Positions 27,560-37,004 are shown, numbered from the stretch's first letter. The stretch is DNA of 64,000 bases from Pseudomonas putida (GCF_001976065.1 NZ_MNAH01000005.1:135248-199247); one strand, 5' to 3'. The notes: a model not told the origin generated them from the sequence alone. Program-made: numbers and translations.

Positions 27560-29611
27560 TTACAGGATGGCGGCGTTGCTGCGCTGGGCCTGCCTCAGGT
27601 AAGCGCTCAGTTCCCGCGCTGGCAGGGGCTTGCTGTAGAAGTAGCCCTGACCCTCGTGGCAGCCTTCGGAAATGATGTAGGCCTCCTGCTCCAAGGTTTC
27701 CACGCCTTCGGCAATCACCTGCATGCCCAGGCTCTTGCCCAGTTGAATGATGGCGCGAACGATGGTCGCGTCGTCGTCGTCATCGAGCAGGTCCTGAACG
27801 AAGCTCTTGTCGATCTTGATCTTGTCCAGTGGCAGGCTTTTCAGATAGCTCAGCGACGAATAACCCGTACCGAAGTCATCGATCGCGATCAGCGCGCCGG
27901 AGCGGCGCAGGCTGAGCAAATGCTGGGCGGCGGTGCTGATGTCCTCCATCAGGCCGGTCTCGGTGACTTCCAGCTCCAGGCTGCGCGGGGGCAGGCGATA
28001 CATCTGCAACAGGTTGTTGACCACCCGTGGCAACTCGGCGTGGTGCAGCTGCACGGTGGACAGGTTCACCGCCATGCGCAGGTCGCTGAAGCCCTGGTCG
28101 TGCCAGTCGCGCAACTGTTTGCAGGCCTGGTCCAGCACCCATTCACCGATGGCGATGATGGTGCCGTTTTGTTCGGCCAGCGGGATGAACAGGTCCGGGG
28201 GTACCATCCCGTGTTCGGGATGCTGCCAGCGAATCAACGCTTCGACGCCGACTACCCGGTGATCGCGATAGCTGATCTGCGGTTGGTAGACCAGGTAGAA
28301 CTGGTCGCGCGTCAGTGCGTCGCGCAGGTCTTTTTCCAGTTCGCGACGCCGACGCATTTCGGTATCGACGCTGGCGATATAGAACTGATAGCGGTTGCGC
28401 GAGCGAGTCTTGGCCAGGGTCATGGTCTGCTCGGCTTTTTGCAGCAGTTTCTCGGTACTGTCGCCATCTTCCGGGAACAAGGTGATGCCGATGGTGGCGC
28501 GCAGGCGGATCTGCTGATGATCCAGGGCAAACGGCGCTTCCAGGTCATCGAGAATGCTTTGCGCCAGTTCGGCGGCTTCGTAGGGTTGCTCGATATCGGC
28601 CTGCACCAGTGCGAACTGGTCGCCACCCAGGCGGGCGAGGGCGCCAAGGCGCCCGCTGTGCGCACGCAGGCGATCGGCCAGGGCCAGCAGCAACTGGTCA
28701 CCGGTCTGATAGCTGAACTGTTCGTTGATGCCTTTGAAGTCATCGAGCCCGACACACAGCACCGCGACCCGGCGTTGCAGCTTGCCGGCATCGACCAGGA
28801 TCTTGTCCAGTTGCGTTTGCAATTGCTGGCGGTTCGGCAGGCCGGTGAGGAAATCGTACTGGGCCATGCGCAACAGGCTGTTTTCCGCTTCATGGCGCAG
28901 GTGAGTGTTGCGCTCGATGGATTCCAGCAACTGATTGGCGGTGTTGATCCACAGCCCCAGTTCGTTTTTCTCGTGGCCCTTGAGCAGCGGAATCTTGTGC
29001 TCACTGGGACGGTCGGGATTGATTTCGGTCAGGTGCTCGATGATGCGCGACAGGGGTTTGGTCAATAGCCAGTGATAGACCAGGTACAGCACCAGCCCCA
29101 TCGCCAGGGCACGCAATACCCCGGATATGAAGATGATCACCGAACTGACGATGAAGCCCTTGCCGTAGGTGGCGGTGTCGAGGGTGATGCTCAGGTCGCC
29201 GTAATACTCGCTGTAGGGGCCGCGTCCGACCAACTGGGTGGTGAAGGTGCGTTCCTTGCCCAGGATCAGGTCGGTCAGCCAACGACTGCTGGAGTGCTGC
29301 AACTCACGGGATTTCTGCGCCAGCATGGCTTCGTTGGGATGGCCTATGGACGCCTGGCGCACGGCATCATCCTGAAACAGGCCTTCGATTACCTGCATGC
29401 CCATTTCCCGGTCCAGGCTGTAGACGGCCTGGGTCGAGGGGTCGCGGAACATGTCGAGGATGCGTTCGGCATCGCCGGCGACGGCCTGGCGCGTTTTATA
29501 GGCATCGAAAACGATCTGCGCGCAGCTCAAGACCACGCCGACGATCAATGCCGACAGGAGCACGACCCGGAGCAACTTCACCGACAAGCTGTTCTTGAGT
29601 TCCAGCTTCAA
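27560..29611 (-). CDS. bifA: c-di-GMP phosphodiesterase BifA (degenerate GGDEF plus EAL)
   Basis: The 683-residue inner-membrane protein has TM helices at about 13-35 and 160-185 flanking a periplasmic sensor region, then a HAMP-like linker. Its GGDEF domain has the active site changed to GGDQF near residue 329, and its EAL domain has the intact VEALIRW motif near 455 and DDFGTGYSS. Length, the GGDQF change and location beside icmP match BifA of P. aeruginosa, which degrades c-di-GMP and so promotes swarming and restrains biofilm. The start is TTG at 29611, with AAGGA eight bases before it; no upstream ATG is available. Confidence 0.92.
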   Translation of the reverse strand: MKLELKNSLSVKLLRVVLLSALIVGVVLSCAQIVFDAYKTRQAVAGDAERILDMFRDPSTQAVYSLDREMGMQVIEGLFQDDAVRQASIGHPNEAMLAQKSRELQHSSSRWLTDLILGKERTFTTQLVGRGPYSEYYGDLSITLDTATYGKGFIVSSVIIFISGVLRALAMGLVLYLVYHWLLTKPLSRIIEHLTEINPDRPSEHKIPLLKGHEKNELGLWINTANQLLESIERNTHLRHEAENSLLRMAQYDFLTGLPNRQQLQTQLDKILVDAGKLQRRVAVLCVGLDDFKGINEQFSYQTGDQLLLALADRLRAHSGRLGALARLGGDQFALVQADIEQPYEAAELAQSILDDLEAPFALDHQQIRLRATIGITLFPEDGDSTEKLLQKAEQTMTLAKTRSRNRYQFYIASVDTEMRRRRELEKDLRDALTRDQFYLVYQPQISYRDHRVVGVEALIRWQHPEHGMVPPDLFIPLAEQNGTIIAIGEWVLDQACKQLRDWHDQGFSDLRMAVNLSTVQLHHAELPRVVNNLLQMYRLPPRSLELEVTETGLMEDISTAAQHLLSLRRSGALIAIDDFGTGYSSLSYLKSLPLDKIKIDKSFVQDLLDDDDDATIVRAIIQLGKSLGMQVIAEGVETLEQEAYIISEGCHEGQGYFYSKPLPARELSAYLRQAQRSNAAIL

Positions 29612-29926
29612 AGGGTTATTCCTTGTTCCGTGCGGGTAGCATCAAGTTGCCATGAGTATTGGCAATCCCGTGATGTCAGTCAAAGGGACAATCCACCCTG
29701 CGGGATTTTGCCTGCAGCTTGGCCGATTTGCTGTGGTCTGGGCAATTGCCCGATGAGTACTGTGTCGGTAGTCGAGTCCTTCAACTTGAGGGGATTGGGA
29801 CAAAATTTCCTTTTGTTTGATGTTAGACGGCTGTGGCGTTGAGGCAAGGTGCCGAGCGCCGGTCTCAAGGCACAAAAAAGGCGACCCCCTTGCGAGAGTC
29901 GCCTTGGCGTTAACTACGGATATTGC
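29612..29926. other. Intergenic region between bifA and gcd
   Basis: This 315-base stretch holds the bifA leader and promoter region and, at its right end, the gcd terminator. No convincing small gene or further repeat is visible. Confidence 0.6.
29878..29905 (-). terminator. Terminator of gcd
   Basis: AAGGCGAC (29878-29885) pairs with GTCGCCTT (29898-29905). On the minus strand the stem is followed by a run of six T residues. It lies 21 bases past the gcd stop. Confidence 0.85.
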
Positions 29927-32335
29927 TTACTCCGACAGTTTGTACGCAATCACATAGTCACCCTGTTTGGTGCCCAGCGAGCCGTGACCACCCGCCACGA
30001 CCAGCACGTATTGCTTGCCATCCTTGCCGGTGTAGGTCATCGGCGTGGTTTGCGCGCCTGCCGGCAGGCGGCCTTCCCACAGTTGCTTGCCGTTTTTCAC
30101 GTCGTAGGCACGCAGGTACTGGTCGAGGGTGCCGCTGAGGAAACCGACGCCACTGGCGGTGGTGAAGGTGCCGCCCAGGCTCGGTACGCCCATGCTCAGT
30201 GGAATCGGAACCGGCGAGCTGTCACGCACGGTACCGTTTTTGTGCATCCAGATTTTTTCATGGGTGGTCAGGTCGATCGCGGCCACGTAGCCCCACGCCG
30301 GCGCCTGGCACGGCAGGCCCATTGGCGACAGCAAGGCTTCGAGGACCACGCCGTACGGCGCGCCTTTGTTTGGCTGCACGCCTTCGGTTTCGCTTTTGCG
30401 CGGGCCTTGGGCGGCGATTTCGGCGGCCGGGATCATCTTCGATTTGAACGCCATGTAGCTCGGGTTCACGAAAGCGATCTGGCGCACCGGGTCAACCGAG
30501 ATTCCGCCCCAGTCGAACACACCGAAGTTACCGGGATAGACGATCGAACCCTGCAGCGACGGCGGGGTGAACGGGCCGTCGTAGCGCATGGATTTGAAGT
30601 CGATCCGGCAGATCAGCTGGTCGAACGGCGTCACGCCCCACATGTCGCGCTCTTGCAGCGGCGGCGGCATCAGGTTCAGGTCGGATTTCGGTTGCGTTGG
30701 CGAGGTGTGATCGCCTTCCACCGCGCCTTGCGGCACCGGCACTTCGTTGATTGGCACGATGGCCTGGCCGGTGCTGCGGTCCAGCACGTAGATGCTGCCT
30801 TGCTTGGTCGACGCCAGGACGGCCTGCTTCACGCCGTCAGCGGTTTTCAGGTCCATCAGGGTCGGCTGGCCGCCGACGTCCATGTCCCACAGGTCATGGT
30901 GGGTGAACTGGAAGTGCCAGCGTACTTTGCCGGTGGCGATGTCCAAGGCGGTCAGGCCGGCCGCATGCAGTTCAGATTCAGGCGTACGCGCGCCGCCGAA
31001 CTGGTCCGGGGTCTGGTTGCCCATCGGCAGGTACAGCATGCCGAGTTTTTCATCGACCGCGAACATGGACCACATGTTCGGCGAGTTGCGCGTGTAGGTC
31101 TTGCCTTCGGCAATCGGCGTGGTGTCGTCCGGGTTGCCGCTGTCCCAGTTCCACACCAGTTTGCCGGTGTGCACGTCGAACGCGCGGATCACGCCGCTTG
31201 GCTCGTCGGTGGAGACGTTGTCGGTGACGTGGCCGCCAATCACCACCAGGTCCTTGGTGACCGCGGGTGGCGAGGTGGAGTAGTAGCCACCGGCCGTGAA
31301 GCCCCCGATGTTGGCGCGCAGGTCGACCTGGCCCTTGTCGCCGAAGTCTTCGCACATCTTGCCGGTGTCGGCGTTCAGTGCGATCAGGCGCGTGTCGGCA
31401 GTCGGCAGGAAGATCTTGCGCGGGCAAGCGCTGGCCGGGGCCGGGCTGGCCGAACCGGTCGGGCTCTGCTCGGAGGCATACACTGCGTCATCGTGATAGG
31501 TCACGCCACGGCAGGTCATGTGCGCCCAACCCTTGAAGTTCGCCGCATTCTGCGTCGACAGCTTCGGATCGAAACGCCAGATTTCCTTGCCGGTGTCCGG
31601 GTCCAGCGCGATCACCTGGCTGTGCGGCGTGCACACGTAGAGCATGCCGTTGACTTTCAGCGGGGTGTTTTCGGCGGTGGTTTCGCCCGGGTCGTTCGGC
31701 CCAGGCAGGTCACCGGTGCGGTAGGTCCAGGCCGGTACCAGCTTGTTGACGTTTTGTGGGGTGATCTGCGCCAGCGGCGAGTAACGGTCACCATGGGCGC
31801 TGCGGCCATAGGAGTTCCAGTCACCGTCGGGCATGGCCGGGGCGGTGTTGGTCATGCCTGGCACGCTGTCGCGGTCCAGTTGACCCTTGATTTCACCCGG
31901 GTGGGTGAACTGGCTGGCCAGGGCGGTTGCGCCGGCGATCACCACGGCCACGCTCAGGGCGCCGGTGCCCAGGGGGGCGGCGCCATCACGCAGCAGTGGA
32001 CGACGGAACCACGGCAGCAACATGACCAGGCCCAGCGCGAACAGCATCGCCAGGCGCGGCACCAGCTGCCACCAGTCGAGGCCGACTTCCCACAGTGCCC
32101 AAACGGTGCTGGCGAACAGCACCAGTGCATAAAGGCCCAGTGCGGCACGACGCGCGGCGATCAGCAGGATGCCGCTCAGCGCCAGGCCGATACCGGCCAG
32201 CAGGTAGTACAGTGAGCCGCCAAGCATGCTCAGCTTGATCCCGCCGGCCAGCATGGCCAGGCCCATTAGCAGAAGCAGTATGCCGAGCAGGGTCGGCAAT
32301 AGACGGCTTCGACTCAAAGCACCCTCAGTGCTCAT
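29927..32335 (-). CDS. gcd: Membrane-bound PQQ-dependent glucose dehydrogenase
   Basis: The 802-residue enzyme oxidises glucose to gluconolactone in the periplasm and passes electrons to ubiquinone. Five membrane helices fill about the first 145 residues, followed by an eight-bladed PQQ propeller with W-docking blades. Visible segments include GDWNSYGRSAHGDRYSPL and GGLNFGVF-type equivalents (YPGNFGVFDWGG), all typical of Gcd of about 800 residues. It supports the direct oxidative pathway and gluconate-based phosphate solubilisation. Its upstream neighbour on the same strand is an OprB-type sugar porin, but a REP element lies between them. Confidence 0.96.
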   Translation of the reverse strand: MSTEGALSRSRLLPTLLGILLLLMGLAMLAGGIKLSMLGGSLYYLLAGIGLALSGILLIAARRAALGLYALVLFASTVWALWEVGLDWWQLVPRLAMLFALGLVMLLPWFRRPLLRDGAAPLGTGALSVAVVIAGATALASQFTHPGEIKGQLDRDSVPGMTNTAPAMPDGDWNSYGRSAHGDRYSPLAQITPQNVNKLVPAWTYRTGDLPGPNDPGETTAENTPLKVNGMLYVCTPHSQVIALDPDTGKEIWRFDPKLSTQNAANFKGWAHMTCRGVTYHDDAVYASEQSPTGSASPAPASACPRKIFLPTADTRLIALNADTGKMCEDFGDKGQVDLRANIGGFTAGGYYSTSPPAVTKDLVVIGGHVTDNVSTDEPSGVIRAFDVHTGKLVWNWDSGNPDDTTPIAEGKTYTRNSPNMWSMFAVDEKLGMLYLPMGNQTPDQFGGARTPESELHAAGLTALDIATGKVRWHFQFTHHDLWDMDVGGQPTLMDLKTADGVKQAVLASTKQGSIYVLDRSTGQAIVPINEVPVPQGAVEGDHTSPTQPKSDLNLMPPPLQERDMWGVTPFDQLICRIDFKSMRYDGPFTPPSLQGSIVYPGNFGVFDWGGISVDPVRQIAFVNPSYMAFKSKMIPAAEIAAQGPRKSETEGVQPNKGAPYGVVLEALLSPMGLPCQAPAWGYVAAIDLTTHEKIWMHKNGTVRDSSPVPIPLSMGVPSLGGTFTTASGVGFLSGTLDQYLRAYDVKNGKQLWEGRLPAGAQTTPMTYTGKDGKQYVLVVAGGHGSLGTKQGDYVIAYKLSE

Positions 32336-32440
32336 AGTGTGGTTCTCCGTAACGTTTCAAGTGGTCCCGCGCAGGTTCACTGTAGATGACGATCCCGCGT
32401 GGGCATGGTTCAGATAAATCTATTGGGTTCACGCAGTCCT

Positions 32441-32530
32441 TGTAGGAGCTGGCTTGCCAGCGAAAGCGGTGTGTCTGTTGGCATAGGTGTCGACTGATAC
32501 GCCGCCTTCGCTGGCAAGCCAGCTCCTCCA
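32441..32530. repeat. REPIN between oprB and gcd
   Basis: TGTAGGAGCTGGCTTGCCAGCGAA (32441-32464, 24 bases) and its inverted copy at 32507-32530 differ at one base and enclose a 42-base spacer. It is the best-preserved REPIN of the window. It lies between two same-strand genes, where its hairpin could uncouple their mRNA levels. Confidence 0.88.
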
Positions 32531-32547
32531 AGGGGGAGTGGTGTGGG

Positions 32548-33930
32548 TCAGAACGACGACTGGATCTTGATCCCGCCAATCAAGGCGTCATCGACGTCGT
32601 TCACGCCACCGGGGTGGCGGATGTATTGCAGGTTCGGGCGCACGGTCAGCCAGTTCGTGACGTGCACGCCGTAATAGAGTTCGGCGCTGTACTCGGTGTC
32701 CTGCGGCGGCAGGAAGGCTGGGTCGTCGTAGTCGAAGACCGCCTTGGCCTGATTGCTCGCCTCGGCATTCTTGCGATACGCCGGGTTGACGTGCACGCGG
32801 GCCATGGCAAAGCCGATGTCATCCCGGGCGCGGGCGTCGAACAGGCCTTTGTAGACGAGGCCGGCCTGGACATAGTTGTCGATGGCGTTGGTTTTCTTGT
32901 CGTGCATCGTGCCGTTGGCGAACAGGCTCAGGCCGCGGGAATGGTCGCTGGCGATGCTGGTGACCTGCTGTTGAATGCCCAGCCACACACCGTGCTTGCT
33001 CGATGCACTGCGGTACGCCTCGCCACTCAGGGCGGCAGGCTGGCCGTGGCTGTCCTTGTAGACATCGGTGGCGTTGGCGTTGCTGTAGTAGTAGCCGGCA
33101 CGGTATTCACCCGGCAGACCGTTGAGCTTTGGCGTCCACACCAGTTCCACCGGCAGGATGGCGCCTTGGGTGCCGCTGCCGCTGAGCTTGAAGCCATTGT
33201 CGCGGTCGAGGTTCGACGGATTCTGCTCATAGGCGCCGACCTGCGCGTACAACTCGGGCGTCAGGTGATATTTGACCCGCATCGCCCACTGGCTGACCGG
33301 CCAGTTGTACCAGATGTCGCCCACCCAGTTGCCGACCTGGGAGCCACAGAACGCAAGGTTCTGGAAGTCGCAGGGAAAACTGTTGAAATCTTCGCCTTCG
33401 CCGAAGCGGCCGACCTTGATGTCGAGTGTCTGGTCGAGGAACTTCTGCTGGTACCACATCTGCGTCAGGCGCGTAGTCTGGCCACGGCCCCAGACTTCCT
33501 GTGCCGAGGTGAAACCGCCGACCCGTGGGTCGTTGATCCGGTCGTTGCTGATGTTGTTGCCGCTGCGCTTGGTGATGGTCAGCTGGAACTCGGCGTCGTT
33601 CCAGCCGAGGATTTTCTGCAGGTCCAGGTGTGTGCCCAGCGCGAACTGGTCGCTGTAGCGAGCGGTGCGATCATGGTCGTAGCCGCCCTGCAGGTTGCTG
33701 CCCATTTCGCCGGTGTAGTCGAGCTTGAAATCGTAACCCTTTGCCGACAGTTCACTGCGGGTGCCGTTCCAGTCACCGAGCATCCAGGGTGAGTCGCTGT
33801 CAAAGGCCGGTGCCGCCGGGGTACAGGTAGCGAGGCTGAAAGCGCCCAGGCCTGTGAACAGGCTCAGGGCTTTCAGGCGCGCAGCAGGCGTGAAGACAGC
33901 GCTGTCTTTAGAAAATGGAAAATCAGGCAT
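32548..33930 (-). CDS. oprB: OprB family carbohydrate-selective porin
   Basis: This 460-residue outer-membrane beta-barrel protein has a 16-strand pattern of alternating residues, a final aromatic Phe (IKIQSSF), and segments such as PWMLGDWNGTRSEL and VGRFGEGEDFN typical of OprB. It admits glucose and related sugars to the periplasm, feeding Gcd encoded downstream. The N-terminus up to about residue 42 is the signal region, though long and with Cys36; no strong ribosome-binding site stands before ATG 33930. A closely related gcd-linked paralogue of the classical OprB is known in P. aeruginosa, so the symbol marks the family. Confidence 0.88.
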   Translation of the reverse strand: MPDFPFSKDSAVFTPAARLKALSLFTGLGAFSLATCTPAAPAFDSDSPWMLGDWNGTRSELSAKGYDFKLDYTGEMGSNLQGGYDHDRTARYSDQFALGTHLDLQKILGWNDAEFQLTITKRSGNNISNDRINDPRVGGFTSAQEVWGRGQTTRLTQMWYQQKFLDQTLDIKVGRFGEGEDFNSFPCDFQNLAFCGSQVGNWVGDIWYNWPVSQWAMRVKYHLTPELYAQVGAYEQNPSNLDRDNGFKLSGSGTQGAILPVELVWTPKLNGLPGEYRAGYYYSNANATDVYKDSHGQPAALSGEAYRSASSKHGVWLGIQQQVTSIASDHSRGLSLFANGTMHDKKTNAIDNYVQAGLVYKGLFDARARDDIGFAMARVHVNPAYRKNAEASNQAKAVFDYDDPAFLPPQDTEYSAELYYGVHVTNWLTVRPNLQYIRHPGGVNDVDDALIGGIKIQSSF

Positions 33931-34093
33931 AGGGAAGAAATTCTTGATCTTTTTTTGGAGGATGAACGTAAACGGCGCAAGTAAAGCGCATGGCAGAAGC
34001 GTTTCAGCTATGGCGGGCGTAAGGATAATGTTCTGTTACAAATAGAGAAAGGGCTTTTACTGACATGCATCCTTTCGAATTCGGTAACAGTCC

Positions 34094-34123
34094 TGCAGGA
34101 GCTGCTGAAGGCTGCGATCTTTT
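34094..34123 (+). repeat. Solitary REP unit, GGAGCTGC-GCTGCGATCTTTT subtype
   Basis: A 30-base unit beginning TGCAGGAGCTGC and ending GCTGCGATCTTTT matches, on the other strand, the unit at 58441-58470. It is a single, unpaired copy of a second REP subtype, upstream of the VF530 gene. Confidence 0.6.
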
Positions 34124-34188
34124 CCGTTTCACCTACATTTAACGTAAGGTGCGCGGCTTCCAATTCCCACTCTGCTCGAAGGCCCGGC

Positions 34189-34419
34189 ATGAACGAACAC
34201 AACCCCGATCCGCTGCACGGCGTGACCCTGGAACAGATCCTCAATGCACTGGTGACCCATTACGAATGGTCAGGGTTGGCCGAGCGCGTCGATATCCGTT
34301 GCTTCAAGAGCGATCCGAGCATCAAGTCGAGCCTGACGTTCCTGCGTAAAACCCCGTGGGCGCGGGAGAAGGTCGAGCGCTTGTACGTGAAACTGATGCG
34401 CACCAAGCGCCCGGTCTGA
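34189..34419 (+). CDS. VF530 family small DNA-binding protein (DUF2132)
   Basis: The 76-residue protein has the VF530 pattern: LEQILNALVTHYEWSGLA, then RCFKSDPSIKSSL and a C-terminal basic helix. The solved member from Vibrio fischeri has a small alpha-beta fold proposed to bind DNA. AAGG stands before the ATG. The Pr6Pr gene starts one base after its stop, so they are probably co-transcribed. The cellular role is not known. Confidence 0.85.
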   Translation: MNEHNPDPLHGVTLEQILNALVTHYEWSGLAERVDIRCFKSDPSIKSSLTFLRKTPWAREKVERLYVKLMRTKRPV

Positions 34420-34420
34420 C

Positions 34421-35080
34421 ATGCCCCCTGCGCAAGGCATGCAGCGACGCTTGTTCACGCTGGCGGCCGTGCTTGGCTGGGCCGGACTGAGTATTCAGCT
34501 GTACCTGATTTTTTTTGCACGCTGGAATATCGGCGCCAGTCTGCTGGGTGGCCTGGTGAGTTTCTTCAGCTATTTCACCGTGCTGAGCAACACCCTGGTG
34601 GCGACCGTGCTGACCTGTGCAGCGACGTCCCGCGAGTCGGCGGCGCGGCGCTGGTTCCTGCAGCCGTGGGTCAGCAGTGGCGTTGCCGTGAGCATCGCTC
34701 TGGTCAGCCTGGCCTACAACCTGTTGTTGCGGCACTTGTGGCATCCAGAAGGCTGGCAGTGGCTGGCCGATGAGCTGTTGCACGATGTGATGCCGTTGCT
34801 GTTTCTGCTGTATTGGTGGCGTTGCGTGCCCAAGGGTCGGCTGCGGCCGGAGCACATCGGGTTGTGGGTGATCTATCCGTTGGTCTACTTCGCCTATTCG
34901 CTGCTGCGAGGGCATGTGCTGGCGGTGTATCCCTACCCGTTCATTGATGTCGAGAAACTGGGTTATCCACAGGTGTTCATCAATGCCGGTGGATTGTTGG
35001 CAGGGTTTGTCTTGATTGCGTTGCTGCTGATCGGGTGGGATCGGTGGCTGGGGCGTCGTGCCAAAGGCCTGGATTTGTAG
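34421..35080 (+). CDS. Pr6Pr family membrane protein
   Basis: The 219-residue integral membrane protein has six predicted helices and features of the FAR-17a/AIG1-like Pr6Pr family: WAGLSIQLYL, FSYFTVLSNT (near residue 46), HDVMPLLFLLYW and YPYPFIDV. Members contain a conserved Thr/His arrangement reminiscent of membrane esterases, but the substrate is unknown. It overlaps no other gene and is probably translated from the same mRNA as the VF530 gene. Confidence 0.8.
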   Translation: MPPAQGMQRRLFTLAAVLGWAGLSIQLYLIFFARWNIGASLLGGLVSFFSYFTVLSNTLVATVLTCAATSRESAARRWFLQPWVSSGVAVSIALVSLAYNLLLRHLWHPEGWQWLADELLHDVMPLLFLLYWWRCVPKGRLRPEHIGLWVIYPLVYFAYSLLRGHVLAVYPYPFIDVEKLGYPQVFINAGGLLAGFVLIALLLIGWDRWLGRRAKGLDL

Positions 35081-35141
35081 CAGGCTCCTACAAGGGTGTG
35101 GTGTACACAGATCCAATGTGGGAGCCAGCCTGCCGGCGATA
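35076..35141. repeat. Degraded REP element
   Basis: A unit TGTGGGAGCCAGCCTGCCGGCGAT (35117-35140) faces a short remnant AGCAGGCTCCTACA near 35080. The arms no longer pair over their full length. It separates two convergent genes. Confidence 0.6.
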
Positions 35142-35155
35142 GGGCCTGAAGCCGG

Positions 35156-35941
35156 TCACTCCTGGTCAGTGTCATCCAGCCGCCAGTAACCCACGGCTTT
35201 GACGAACTGCTCATCCAGCCCATGCTCATCAAGCAACACCCGACGAATCTGCCGCGACACTTTGCTCTCGGTCGCCACCCACGCATACAGATTGCCCGTG
35301 GGCACCTGGATCTGGCGCACGGTGCTCAACAAGTGATCTTTACCCCCTTCGCGCAGCACCCAGATCACATTGACCTCGGCAGGGCTGTGCAGCACTTGCT
35401 GTTCCTTGCCGTTTTCCACTTCGACAATTACCAGTGCGCGCCGATTGGCGGCCAGGCCTTCAAGGCGTCGGGCGATGGCGGGCAGGGCGGTCTCGTCGCC
35501 GATCAGCAGGTAGCTGTCGAAGATATCCGGCACGATCATTGAACCCCGTGGCCCGCCGATGTGCAGGAACTGCCCGGGTTGAGCCTGTTCGGCCCAGGTC
35601 GAGGCAGGGCCGTCGCCGTGCAGGACGAAATCGATGTCCAGCTCCAGAGTATCCAGATCATAGCGGCGCGGGGTGTAGTCGCGCATGGCCGGCATCGCGC
35701 CGTTGTCCTTGCCGGCGCCGAGCACCAGGGTGTCCAGCGCCGCCTGTTGTGCCGCGTTCTGCGGGAACAGCAGCTTGACGTGGTCATCCGTGCCGAGGCT
35801 GATGAAGCCGGCCAGCTCAGGCCCGCCCAGGGTAATGCGGCGCATGCGCGGGGTCAGGTCGACGACGCGCAAGACTTCAAGGCGGCGACGTTTGATTTCG
35901 TGCATGACACGGTGAATGGTTGAGGTATCGACTGTGGTCAC
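35156..35941 (-). CDS. Siderophore-interacting protein / ferric-siderophore reductase, YqjH-like
   Basis: The 261-residue protein of the SIP/ViuB family has an N-terminal FAD-binding barrel with RDYTPRRYD (about residue 86) and GPASTWAEQAQPGQ, and a C-terminal NAD(P)H-binding part with LLIGDETALPAIARRLE. Such enzymes reduce ferric siderophores in the cytoplasm and free the iron. The start is GTG at 35941, overlapping the stop of the PadR gene (GTGA), with AGGAG eight bases before it. Coupling to a PadR regulator with a His-rich N-terminus matches the E. coli YqjI/YqjH pair, there arranged divergently. Confidence 0.88.
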   Translation of the reverse strand: MTTVDTSTIHRVMHEIKRRRLEVLRVVDLTPRMRRITLGGPELAGFISLGTDDHVKLLFPQNAAQQAALDTLVLGAGKDNGAMPAMRDYTPRRYDLDTLELDIDFVLHGDGPASTWAEQAQPGQFLHIGGPRGSMIVPDIFDSYLLIGDETALPAIARRLEGLAANRRALVIVEVENGKEQQVLHSPAEVNVIWVLREGGKDHLLSTVRQIQVPTGNLYAWVATESKVSRQIRRVLLDEHGLDEQFVKAVGYWRLDDTDQE

Positions 35942-36513
35942 TCGGCGATCTCCTGGCGAGCCTGAACGGCAGGGCCGTCGACAATGGCTTTGGCGGTGTT
36001 GTTGAGCAGGGTGGCAACGCGCTGGATTTCTTGCGCACTCCAGCGGCCATGGTGCAGTTGCAGGGCATGGCGCAGGTTATGCACTGCCTCGTGGATTTCC
36101 GGGGGGCGATCATGGCCGCGCAGCGAGCGTTTGCTCACATCGATGCGCACCCGCACGCCTTCAAGGGCGACCGCCTGCTCGCTCAGGGACTGGCGACCGG
36201 CGTCAGTCACGCTGTAGCGCTTTTTTCCACCTTGGGCATCGCCCTGGATCATTTCGCTTTCTTCCAGAAAGGTCAGGGTGGGGTAGATCACGCCGGGGCT
36301 GGGGCTGTAGGCGCCGTCGAACATGCCTTCGATCTGGCGGATCAGGTCATAGCCGTGGCAGGGCTGTTCGGCGATCAGGGCCAGCAACAGCAATTTCAGG
36401 TCGCCGGGGGCGAATACCCGTGGACCGCGACCGCCGCGTTCGCGGCCGGGGCGTTTTTCGAAGCCGTCGCGACCGTCGCCATGTTCGCGGTGCGGGGAAT
36501 GATGGTCTCTCAT
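35938..36513 (-). CDS. PadR family regulator, YqjI-like
   Basis: The 191-residue protein starts with a His/Arg-rich tail (HH at 4-5, H8, H11) before a PadR winged-helix domain (about residues 38-110) with CHGYDLIRQIEG and SPSPGVIYPTLTFLEE, then a helical dimerisation part. In E. coli YqjI a similar N-terminal metal-binding tail makes the repressor respond to nickel and controls the ferric reductase gene yqjH. Here the reductase gene overlaps the regulator in one operon. A perfect palindrome just upstream is the likely autoregulatory operator. The tail here has no Cys, so metal specificity may differ. Confidence 0.85.
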   Translation of the reverse strand: MRDHHSPHREHGDGRDGFEKRPGRERGGRGPRVFAPGDLKLLLLALIAEQPCHGYDLIRQIEGMFDGAYSPSPGVIYPTLTFLEESEMIQGDAQGGKKRYSVTDAGRQSLSEQAVALEGVRVRIDVSKRSLRGHDRPPEIHEAVHNLRHALQLHHGRWSAQEIQRVATLLNNTAKAIVDGPAVQARQEIAE

Positions 36514-36546
36514 TTTTTCCTTCTCCTGTCGTGTCTAGATACAACG

Positions 36547-36560
36547 TAAGATATATCTTA
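36547..36560. promoter_or_regulatory. Palindromic PadR/YqjI operator candidate
   Basis: TAAGATATATCTTA is a perfect 14-bp palindrome 34 bases before the padR start, in an otherwise GC-rich promoter. Its place and symmetry fit binding of the PadR dimer and autorepression of the operon. Confidence 0.6.
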
Positions 36561-37004
36561 TAGTGCGTGCAAGCTTTTTTGACCGACGGTCGGGAGGGCA
36601 ACGGCTCTCCGCCGGTCAGGCGGGGGCCGGGAGTGCTGGTAATTTTAGAGTAATTAAACTAATCATCAGTGTTGCAACTGTTGTTGGCCGTTAGTTGCGG
36701 GCAAAGTAGTATGCTTCTTACAGAAGTTGTTTTAATTTATATCTGCATGCTTTTTCAGTTAAAACTGTGTGTAGGATATGGCTGATGGGTAAATAACGTA
36801 GTTTGCTGTTTTGCCTGCTTTTTCTACAGCTGCGTGAGTCACTTTTACTACATGTTGCGCAGAGTTTTCGTACTTACTTTCTTAGGCAATTGGTTGATCA
36901 TCCTCCCTGTCGAAAGTTGAACCGAAATGCCATCACTCTGCTTGTTGGCACGGTTAATTTGAACTTTCTACAGACCAATCCTTTGAAAAAACAGGTACTC
37001 GACA
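36561..37004. other. AT-rich leader region of the fimbrial operon
   Basis: About 440 bases without a credible gene precede the major pilin. From about 36641 to 36900 the sequence is visibly richer in A and T than the surroundings (for example TTTTAATTTATATCTGC and TTAAACTAATCATCAG). This is a plausible promoter and H-NS/MvaT silencing target, and a mark of acquired DNA. No clear -35/-10 pair is claimed. Confidence 0.5.

Noticed and set aside
29849..32215. 788-codon open frame antisense to gcd
   Set aside because: Shadow of gcd, with biased composition and no family features.
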